Program-made: the position numbers and the translations under genes
Shown here: piece after piece, positions 1 through 10,501 of the stretch
Layout of the letters: the number at the start of each line of letters is the position of its first letter
Numbering within the stretch: the stretch's first letter is position 1
The notes under the pieces: generated by a model
What the model was told of the DNA's origin: nothing
Seen by the model: only the letters and a program-made list of their open reading frames with translations
Databases searched by the model: none
From: Paeniglutamicibacter quisquiliarum
Lineage (GTDB): Bacteria > Actinomycetota > Actinomycetes > Actinomycetales > Micrococcaceae
Assembly: GCF_019084045.1 (NCBI RefSeq)
Contig: NZ_JAHRED010000009.1
Span: 124,001 to 188,000 of the forward strand
Direction: 5' to 3'
DNA length: 64,000 nt

Positions 1-220
1 CGCTCTCGCACACCAGCAGCCGGTATGCCGGATCCTTGTCGATGGCGGCAAAGGCAGCGAGGTAGGGCTCCACGTCCACGTCGGCGTCGGCAACCGGGTC
101 GCGCGACGCCCCGAGGGGGTCGTCGGCGAGCATCGCCAGGAGCGCGGGAAGGTCGCCCCGGACCGCATCACGCACCGCAACCTCCTGCCCGTCCAGCTGC
201 AAAACAGTGCTCCGCTCCAC
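1..220 (-). CDS. GNAT-family N-acetyltransferase, N-terminal fragment
   Basis: The gene is cut by the left edge; only about 73 N-terminal codons are visible. The start is GTG at 220, preceded at good spacing by GGAAG. The translation begins VERSTVLQLDGQEVAVRDAV and continues with a D-L-P-A-L-L-A-M-L-A-D-D-P-L-G segment. That is the usual first strand and helix of GNAT acetyltransferases (R-x-A-x-x-x-D-L-x-A-L). The acetyl-CoA-binding motif would lie outside the window, so the substrate cannot be guessed. It starts 30 bases after the malate dehydrogenase stop on the same strand and may be co-transcribed with it. Confidence 0.6.
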   Translation of the reverse strand, partial: MERSTVLQLDGQEVAVRDAVRGDLPALLAMLADDPLGASRDPVADADVDVEPYLAAFAAIDKDPAYRLLVCES

Positions 221-250
221 GAAAAAACTTCCTTTTCACGGGAAAACCCG

Positions 251-2649
<2,399 letters not shown>

Positions 2650-2896
2650 GGGTGCATCGTAGCTGCATCGAACCAACAACGGGGAAGCAGCGAAATAATG
2701 CATCCCGGCGTGCCGCCGGAATGTCCTTTTCCGGACGGGTCTTAAACAATCCGAAAAGAAGAATTATTCCCCAACATTTCATCAGCTGAATCCCGGGTCA
2801 AATCACTTGGCGGGAGATGTCGGCTGATAAGCTGAAAGCTGCCTTTTTGACCGTTTTGCCGCCAGGGCACTGGCCCGCCGACCATAGGAGATACGT
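2650..2896. promoter_or_regulatory. divergent intergenic region with possible structured mrp leader
   Basis: This gap separates the MFS gene from mrpA. It is clearly more AT-rich than its surroundings at 2750-2780. On the plus strand ATCAGCTGA (2781-2789) can pair with TCGGCTGAT (2820-2828), enclosing TCCCG (2791-2795) with CGGGA (2811-2815). A run of five T follows at 2843-2847, and a small hairpin GCCAG/CTGGC (2861-2874) sits just before the mrpA ribosome-binding site GGAG (2887-2890). Promoter positions cannot be fixed by eye. The hairpins are seen; a regulatory role is inferred. Confidence 0.35.
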
Positions 2897-5884
2897 GTGC
2901 TCCTTGTCCTGATTGCGCTTTTTGCCGTTGCCGGAATTGCGCCATTCATTTTTCGAGTTCTGGGCCGTTCGACGTTCTACGTTTTGGCGGCCGTCCCGGC
3001 GTTGGCCTTTGTCTGGCTTGTGGCGAATTTTTCGAGCTTTACCGGGACCGACCAGTCCATTGCCAGCGGAGGGCCGAACGCGCCCCCGTCCGAGCTCTAT
3101 AGCTGGATCGGCCCGCTGAATGCCCATCTGGATTTCCGGATGGATGCACTTTCCGCGGTGTTGTGCCTCCTGGTGCTCGGGGTCGGTGCCCTGGTGCTGT
3201 TCTACTGCGCACGGTATTTCAAGAACGAGGATCCCCACACCGGCGCCTTCGGCGCCCAGTTGCTGGCCTTCGCCGCGTCAATGTTCGGCCTGGTGACCGC
3301 CGACGACATGCTCCTGCTGTTCATCTTCTGGGAACTGACCACGATCCTGTCGTTCCTGTTGATCGGGTTCAACCGCACCCGCATGAGTGCCCGGCGTTCG
3401 GCCCTGACCGCGCTGATGGTCACGACCTTTGGCGGCCTGACGATGCTGGCGGGCCTGATCATGCTCGGCCACGCCGCCGGCACCTACCGCATCTCCGAGA
3501 TCATGGCGATGGCCCCGGAACTGACCGCCCTGGGCACCTACATCGACGTGGCCATCGCCCTGGTGCTGATCGGTGCGATTTCCAAGTCCGCGTTGGTCCC
3601 GTTCCACTTCTGGCTTCCCGGTGCCATGGCCGCCCCGACGCCGGTCTCGGCCTACCTGCACGCGGCCGCCATGGTCAAGGCAGGCATCTACCTGGTCGCC
3701 CGCCTTGCCCCCGGCTTCGACCAGACCGCCTTCTGGCAACCCATGCTGCTGTGGGTCGGCCTGGCCACCATGCTGATCGGCGGCTGGCGGGCGCTGCGGC
3801 AACACGACCTCAAGCTGCTGCTGGCCTACGGCACGGTCTCCCAGCTGGGCTTCCTGATCTTGATCCTTGGCATGGGCACCCCCAACGCCTACCTGGCGGG
3901 CCTGGCGATGATGCTGGCCCACGGTTTCTTCAAGGCGACGCTCTTCCTGATCGTGGGGATCATCGACCACAAATCCGGCACCCGTGACATCCACCAGCTC
4001 TCCGGGCTCTACAAGTCCTCGCCGCTGCTGTTTGTCGTTGCCGCCATTGCCGCGGCCTCCATGGCCGGATTCCCGCCGGTCTTCGGCTTCGTGGCCAAGG
4101 AAGCGGTTTTCGAGTCCCTGCTGGAACATGCCCGGGGCAATGGCGCCACCGGCGTGGTGCTGCTCATTGGCGTGGTCATCGGGGCCATGATGACCTTCGC
4201 CTACTCCGCGCGTTTCCTCTGGGGCGGCTTTGCCGCCAAGGCAGGCATGAAGACCACCACCTTCCCGAAAGTGCCGCTGCTGTTCCTCACGCCGCTGCTC
4301 GTGCTCACCGCCGCCACCGTGGTCTTCGCCTGGATCCCGCAGGTGCTCGAGGGGGCCATCGCACCGTACATCGGGCTGTTCGGCCCCGCAGAGGACCCCA
4401 TCCACCTGGGGCTCTGGCACGGGTTCACCCCGGCGCTGGGCCTGAGCATTCTGACCATGGTCATCGGCGCGCTGCTCTTCCTGGGCCGCAAAAGGATCTT
4501 TGCCTTCCAGTCCAGGGTCCCGCCGGTCTTCGATGCCGAACGCGATTACAAGTTCCTGATCACCATCCTGGACAACCTGGCGATCTGGCTCACCGGCCGG
4601 ACCCAGCGCGGTTCCCTGTCCTTCTACCTCGTGGTGATCCTGACGGTGGCGCTGGTGCTTCCGGCGACCACCGCGATCTTGCTCAACACCCCCGCCCCGG
4701 GAAACTTCATTGCCTTCGACCACCCCGCCCAGCTGGTCATCGGGCTCATCATGGTCGTGGGTGCCATCGGGGCGGTGCAGGCCAACCGGCGCTTCCTGGC
4801 CGTGTTGATGGTTTCGGTCAGCGGCTACGGGATGGCGGCGATCTTCGCCCTGCAGGGCGCCCCCGACCTGGCCGTCACCCAGCTCCTGGTGGAAACCATT
4901 GTGTTGGTGGCCTTCGTGCTGGCCCTGCGCGCGCTGCCCGTGGAACTGTGGGCCAAGAACCCCACGGGACACCGGCTGGGCCGTGCGCTGATCGGCATCG
5001 GCTTCGGTGCGTCGATGATCTACATTGCCGCCACCTCCATGGCCTCGCGCGTGGCCGACCCCATTTCGCTGGCCTACCCGGAGCTTGCCTACACCGGCGG
5101 GGCGGGCAAGAACATCGTGAACGTGACCCTGGTGGACATGCGCGCCTGGGACACCTTCGGCGAGATCACGGTGCTGGCGGCCGCCGCCACCGGCGTCGCC
5201 TCGCTGATCTTCGTGCGCGGGCGCGGCGACAAGCGGCTGCGCGTCGCCGCGGTGCCCTCCGGATCGGTGGACCACGGCTCCGAGGCCATCGGCGGCAAGA
5301 ACCCGAGCCGCGCCGGGCTGAAAGTGGCAAGGACATTCGCTGCCTCCGCCCGCGACTCCTGGCTGGTGGCCGGCCACACGCTGGCGCCCGAGCGCCGGTC
5401 CATCACCTTCGAGGTGGTCACCCGGCTGCTCTTCCACACCATCCTGCTGGCGTCCGTGTACCTGCTGCTGGCGGGGCACAACACCCCCGGCGGCGGCTTT
5501 GCCGGCGGCCTGCTGGCCGGGCTGGCTCTGACCATCCGCTACCTGGCCGGTGGCCGGGTGGAACTGGCCGAGGCCACCCCGGTGAGCCCGGGGACGCTGA
5601 TGGGCACCGGGCTGGGGCTCGCGGCGCTCACGGCGGCGGTGCCGCTGTTCTTCGGCGCGCAGATGTTCACCTCCGCCGCCATCGAATTCACCTGGCCGCT
5701 CTTCGGGGAGCACAAGTTCGTGACCTCGACGATCTTCGACATCGGGGTCTACCTGGTGGTGGTCGGACTGGTCATCGACGTGCTGCGCTCCCTGGGCTCG
5801 GAGATCGACGACCGGTCCGAGGGCCGCAGCCCCACCGACACGCATGACATGGTTTCCGACGCGGAGACGGGAGTGGGACGTTGA
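2897..5884 (+). CDS. mrpA: Na+/H+ antiporter subunit A (fused MrpA-MrpB)
   Basis: Largest subunit of the Mrp/Mnh multisubunit Na+/H+ antiporter, used for sodium extrusion and alkaline pH homeostasis. At 995 aa it contains the NuoL-like proton-channel module (roughly residues 60-420, with FHFWLPGAMAAPTPVSAYLH near 235), a DUF4040/MbhD-like segment near 610-680, and a C-terminal MnhB-type domain from about 835 (HNTPGGGFAGGLLAGLAL). No separate mrpB follows, so A and B are one polypeptide, as in other actinobacteria. The start is GTG at 2897 with GGAG six bases upstream. Its TGA overlaps the TTG start of mrpC. Confidence 0.93.
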   Translation: MLLVLIALFAVAGIAPFIFRVLGRSTFYVLAAVPALAFVWLVANFSSFTGTDQSIASGGPNAPPSELYSWIGPLNAHLDFRMDALSAVLCLLVLGVGALVLFYCARYFKNEDPHTGAFGAQLLAFAASMFGLVTADDMLLLFIFWELTTILSFLLIGFNRTRMSARRSALTALMVTTFGGLTMLAGLIMLGHAAGTYRISEIMAMAPELTALGTYIDVAIALVLIGAISKSALVPFHFWLPGAMAAPTPVSAYLHAAAMVKAGIYLVARLAPGFDQTAFWQPMLLWVGLATMLIGGWRALRQHDLKLLLAYGTVSQLGFLILILGMGTPNAYLAGLAMMLAHGFFKATLFLIVGIIDHKSGTRDIHQLSGLYKSSPLLFVVAAIAAASMAGFPPVFGFVAKEAVFESLLEHARGNGATGVVLLIGVVIGAMMTFAYSARFLWGGFAAKAGMKTTTFPKVPLLFLTPLLVLTAATVVFAWIPQVLEGAIAPYIGLFGPAEDPIHLGLWHGFTPALGLSILTMVIGALLFLGRKRIFAFQSRVPPVFDAERDYKFLITILDNLAIWLTGRTQRGSLSFYLVVILTVALVLPATTAILLNTPAPGNFIAFDHPAQLVIGLIMVVGAIGAVQANRRFLAVLMVSVSGYGMAAIFALQGAPDLAVTQLLVETIVLVAFVLALRALPVELWAKNPTGHRLGRALIGIGFGASMIYIAATSMASRVADPISLAYPELAYTGGAGKNIVNVTLVDMRAWDTFGEITVLAAAATGVASLIFVRGRGDKRLRVAAVPSGSVDHGSEAIGGKNPSRAGLKVARTFAASARDSWLVAGHTLAPERRSITFEVVTRLLFHTILLASVYLLLAGHNTPGGGFAGGLLAGLALTIRYLAGGRVELAEATPVSPGTLMGTGLGLAALTAAVPLFFGAQMFTSAAIEFTWPLFGEHKFVTSTIFDIGVYLVVVGLVIDVLRSLGSEIDDRSEGRSPTDTHDMVSDAETGVGR

Positions 5885-6341
5885 GCACCAATATCACCTT
5901 GCTCATAGTGATGGGCATCCTTTTTGCCGTGGGGATCTACCTCCTGCTCGAGCGTTCCCTGACCCGGGTGCTGCTGGGCATCGTGGTGCTGGGCAACGGG
6001 GTGAACCTGCTGATCCTCTCGGCCGGCGGACGCCGCGGCGAGGCCCCGCTGTATAAGTCGGCGCTTGACGCGCAGGAATACAGCGACCCGCTGCCCCAGG
6101 CACTGATCCTCACGGCCATCGTGATCACCTTCGCGGTGACCGCCTTCATGCTGGGCATCATCTACCGCTCCTGGGTGATCTCCCGGGCCGACGTGGTCGC
6201 CGACGACGACGAGGACCTTCGCGTCTCGCAGCAGTCGACCTTCGACTTCGAGGAAGACTCCCCGGTCCCGGAGGACACCACCGAATTCGAGGGGGACGAG
6301 TCAGTGCCTGCAGGGAACACCAAGGAAGCGGGGCCCAGCGC

Positions 6342-6345
<4 letters not shown>
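5881..6345 (+). CDS. mrpC: Na+/H+ antiporter subunit C
   Basis: Small NuoK-like membrane subunit of the Mrp antiporter, 154 aa. Three hydrophobic helices are visible: the N-terminal TLLIVMGILFAVGIYLLLER, then LTRVLLGIVVLGNGVNLLIL, and a third around LTAIVITFAVTAFMLGIIY. The family motif DPLPQALILTAIVI is present. Residues after about 105 form an unusually acidic cytoplasmic tail (DDDEDLRVS to the end). The start is TTG at 5881, overlapping the mrpA stop by four bases, which points to translational coupling. Confidence 0.92.
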
Positions 6346-7966
<1,621 letters not shown>

Positions 7967-7970
<4 letters not shown>

Positions 7971-8581
7971 GCAGGGAACAACGTCTGGCCGACGCCAAGG
8001 ACGAGAGCGGGCAGCGCCAGCGATCCACGCTGCGCCAGGAGATTCCGCTGCTGGTAGGGATGATGCTGGTGTGGGGCGCGCTCTGGCAGGACTTTGCCAT
8101 CGGAAACCTGGTGTTCGGGCTGCTGATCTCGCTGCTGCTGGTGCGGGTCTTCCGCCTGCCGCCGATCATCCTTTCGGGGCGTTTCAACATCTGGCGTGCC
8201 GTGGTCTTCATCGGGGCGTTCCTGCGGGACGTGACGCGGGCCAGCTTCGAGGTCATGTACCTGGCGGTGTTCCGCGGGCCGCGGACCACCAGCGCGGTCA
8301 TCACCGTCACGCTGCGCACCGAGTCTGACCTGCTGGTCACCTTCGTCGGCCACGTGCTGACGCTGGTGCCCGGATCCTACGTCGTCGAGGTGGACCGACG
8401 GTCCTCCACGCTGTACCTGCACGTGCTCAACGTCAACGACCAGGCGGGCGTGGAAAAGGCCCGGGCATCGGTCCTGCTGATCGAGGAACGGCTGATCCGG
8501 ATGATGGGCACCGCCGAGGAACTTGCGGCGCTGAACGCCGAGAAGACGGAACCAAGCAAGGAACACGGAGCACCTTCATGA
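7967..8581 (+). CDS. mrpE: Na+/H+ antiporter subunit E
   Basis: MrpE/MnhE membrane subunit, 204 aa. A hydrophilic N-terminus of about 25 residues is followed by two hydrophobic stretches (IPLLVGMMLVWGALWQDFAI and LVFGLLISLLLVRVFRLPP). The soluble C-terminal domain has the family pattern TVTLRTESDLLVTFVGHVLT and PGSYVVEVDRRSSTLYLHVL. Overlap with mrpD (ATGA) and with mrpF keeps the operon continuous. Confidence 0.9.
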
Positions 8582-8841
8582 ACATCGTCCTGTGGATTTG
8601 CGGAATCACGCTCTCGATTGCGGCCTGCCTGGCCATCGTCAGGCTGGCCAAGGGCCCGTCCATCCTGGAGCGCGTCATCGCCACCGACGTGCTGCTCCTG
8701 ATCATCTCCGCGGCGCTCTGCATCGAGATGACCGTCAACCAGCACGCCAACAACCTGGTCTTTGTGCTGCTGGCCTGCCTGGTCGGGTTCGTCGGGTCGG
8801 TCACGGTTTCCCGCTTCGTCACGGATCGGAGGAACGCCTGA
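8578..8841 (+). CDS. mrpF: Na+/H+ antiporter subunit F
   Basis: MrpF/MnhF subunit, 87 aa with three hydrophobic segments. The typical GPSILERVIATDVLLLI motif is present. The ATG overlaps the mrpE stop, and the TGA overlaps the ATG of mrpG by one base. Confidence 0.9.
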   Translation: MNIVLWICGITLSIAACLAIVRLAKGPSILERVIATDVLLLIISAALCIEMTVNQHANNLVFVLLACLVGFVGSVTVSRFVTDRRNA

Positions 8842-9248
8842 TGCTTGACACGCTCATCGACATCGTTGCCGGGACGTTCATGATCGTCGGCTGCCTGATG
8901 TCCCTGGCCGCGGGAATCGGCATGCTTCGCTTCCCCGACCTGCTCTCGCGCCTGCACGCCGCGACCAAGCCGCAGGTGCTGGGCCTGTTCCTGCTGCTGG
9001 CGGCGCTCGGGCTGGAACTGCGCTCCTGGGCGGTGCTGCCGGTGCTCGTGCTGGCCTGGTTGCTGCAGCTGCTCACCGCGCCGGTCTCGGCACACATGGT
9101 CGGACGCGCCGGATACCGGACGCGGCACCTCAAGCGCGAGACCCTCGTTGCCGATGAGCTGGCGGCGGTCGTCGAGGCCGCCGAGCAGCGGGAGGAACAC
9201 GAAATCGGCCGCGACAGGCCGCGGGACCGCACCGACTTCATCGACTAG
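8841..9248 (+). CDS. mrpG: Na+/H+ antiporter subunit G
   Basis: MrpG/MnhG (PhaG-like) subunit, 135 aa, last gene of the mrp operon. The start ATG at 8841 is preceded by GGAGG (8828-8832). The hallmark segment GMLRFPDLLSRLHAATKPQV is seen near residue 35, with three membrane helices in the first 95 residues. The tail (from about 105) is charged and E/R-rich, and longer than in classical MnhG. A strong terminator follows 58 bases later. Confidence 0.9.
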   Translation: MLDTLIDIVAGTFMIVGCLMSLAAGIGMLRFPDLLSRLHAATKPQVLGLFLLLAALGLELRSWAVLPVLVLAWLLQLLTAPVSAHMVGRAGYRTRHLKRETLVADELAAVVEAAEQREEHEIGRDRPRDRTDFID

Positions 9249-9306
9249 ACTCCGCGGGGCCCGGGTCCGTAACCCGTGTCCCGGAGCCGGCGGCAGCGCC
9301 GGAAAC

Positions 9307-9345
9307 GACTCGGGGGCCCACGGGAAATCCGTGGGCCCCCGAGTC
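9307..9345. terminator. bidirectional terminator between mrpG and the DUF4235 gene
   Basis: A perfect 17-bp inverted repeat (GACTCGGGGGCCCACGG at 9307-9323 and its complement at 9329-9345) with a 5-nt loop lies between two convergent genes. The T-run is poor on the plus side, but the stem is very stable. Confidence 0.8.
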
Positions 9346-9354
9346 ATTGGTGGC

Positions 9355-9615
9355 TTAGGCCTTTTTGGCGAACCGGGCCAGGGCCCTTTGGGTGCCGCGG
9401 TCGGTGAGCACCTGGATCAGGGCGGCGGTCGTGGCAGAAAGGACGGCGAAGGCAATCGCCTGGCGCATGCTGGCCTCGGCCTGTGCTTCCTTGTTGCCTC
9501 GCTTGGGCGGTTGCTGGCCGGTGAAGCCAAGCCATGCCTTGTCGACGATCTTCCCGCCCAAGAATCCTGCGGCAATGGAAATAACTGGGCCGATAAGTTT
9601 CATCAAACTGTTCAT
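9355..9615 (-). CDS. DUF4235 small membrane protein
   Basis: Protein of 86 aa with two hydrophobic helices, LIGPVISIAAGFLGGKIVDK near the N-terminus and a second from about residue 50 (AIAFAVLSATTAALIQVL). The pattern with the central W-x-x-x-T-G-x-x-P-P-K stretch matches DUF4235, an actinobacterial family of unknown function. The ATG at 9615 is chosen because GGGAG sits five bases upstream; an in-frame TTG at 9627 is less likely. It is monocistronic, convergent with mrpG and divergent from the TPP riboswitch. Confidence 0.75.
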   Translation of the reverse strand: MNSLMKLIGPVISIAAGFLGGKIVDKAWLGFTGQQPPKRGNKEAQAEASMRQAIAFAVLSATTAALIQVLTDRGTQRALARFAKKA

Positions 9616-9691
9616 GGGGACTCCCAAATGTTGCGGGCAACGGTACCTGCCCCAGCATAGCCTGAGGTAGCATCATAGGACTGAAACAATC

Positions 9692-9797
9692 ACGACAGGG
9701 GAGCGTCGTGCGAAGCAATTCGCACCAAGGCGCTGAGAGTGCGGAGAACCGCAGACCCTCGAACCTGCCCCGGCTAGTACCGGCGAAGGAAGTCGAG
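9692..9797 (+). ncRNA. TPP riboswitch (THI element)
   Basis: The conserved thiamine-pyrophosphate aptamer signatures are present in order: GGGGAGC (9698-9704), GCTGAGAGTGCGG (9732-9744), ACCGCAGACCCTCGAACCTG (9748-9767) and CCGGCTAGTACCGGCGAAGG (9770-9789). CGAC/GTCG ends can form P1. It lies 65 bases upstream of the ykoE start. TPP binding is expected to lower expression of the downstream transporter. Confidence 0.95.
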
Positions 9798-9833
9798 TTC
9801 TCAGGGGTGCGTTGAAACAAACGTTTTCCCTCC

Positions 9834-9853
9834 CCTCCTTGTATCCAAGGAGG
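9834..9853 (+). promoter_or_regulatory. Shine-Dalgarno-sequestering hairpin (riboswitch expression platform)
   Basis: CCTCCTTG (9834-9841), a TATC loop and CAAGGAGG (9846-9853) form a perfect 8-bp stem. It buries the only ribosome-binding site of ykoE (ATG at 9863). AGGGG at 9803-9807 could pair with CCCCT at 9832-9836 and release it. The pairing is seen. Its use as a translational OFF switch is inferred from the position just after a TPP aptamer. Confidence 0.7.
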
Positions 9854-9862
9854 ATCACGATC

Positions 9863-10486
9863 ATGAGCACCACCAACCAGCCCGCCGGGCCCAAAACGGC
9901 AACCACGTCCTGGCGCGTCGTCGACATCGTCATTGCAGCGGTCATCGCCGTGTCCTCGGGCGTCATCTTCTGGGCCTGGAACAGCACCCACCACCTGCTT
10001 GACTTCCTGTTCCTGGCCTTCCCGCCCTCGACCGCACTGGTCTCGGGCATGTGGCTCTTTCCCGCGGTGCTCGGCGCCTTGGTCATCCGCAAGCCCGGCG
10101 CGGCCCTGTTCTGCGAACTGGTGGCGGCCATGGTGTCCGCGCTGATGGGGTCCGAATTCGGGCTGACGGTGCTGACCTCCGGCCTGATCCAGGGCCTGGG
10201 CGCCGAGGCGGTCTTCGCCGCGTTCCGCTACCGCAAGTTCAACCTGCCCGTGGCCTTGCTGGCCGGTGCAGGCGCCGGGCTCTTCGGCAGCGTCAACGAC
10301 ACCTTCATCTTCCGCTGGTACCCCGAATACACCACCGGCATGCTTTTCGCCTACATCGCGTTCATGACCATCTCGGGCATCGTCATCGCCGGGCTGCTGT
10401 CCTTCCTGGCCACCCGCGCCCTGGCCAAGACCGGCGCCCTGGGCGCCCTGGCCAGCCGCAAGGCGGCCACCGAACCCATCCTCTAG
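9863..10486 (+). CDS. ykoE: ECF transporter S component for thiamine or its precursor (YkoE family)
   Basis: Substrate-binding membrane subunit of an energy-coupling-factor transporter, 207 aa with about six hydrophobic segments (VVDIVIAAVIAVSSGVIFWA and onward). The YkoE pattern is recognisable, including SALMGSEFGLTVLTSGLIQG and VNDTFIFRWYPEYTTGM. YkoE members are assigned to hydroxymethylpyrimidine/thiamine uptake, and the TPP riboswitch directly upstream supports that. The start is ATG at 9863 after AAGGAGG. The energizing subunit follows 15 bases downstream. Confidence 0.88.
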   Translation: MSTTNQPAGPKTATTSWRVVDIVIAAVIAVSSGVIFWAWNSTHHLLDFLFLAFPPSTALVSGMWLFPAVLGALVIRKPGAALFCELVAAMVSALMGSEFGLTVLTSGLIQGLGAEAVFAAFRYRKFNLPVALLAGAGAGLFGSVNDTFIFRWYPEYTTGMLFAYIAFMTISGIVIAGLLSFLATRALAKTGALGALASRKAATEPIL

Positions 10487-10501
10487 GACGCGGCCGCCAT
10501 C

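Noticed and set aside
3278-5845. 855-aa open frame antisense to mrpA
   Set aside because: Composition is His/Gln/Gly/Asp-rich with no motifs, typical of the complementary strand of high-GC membrane genes.
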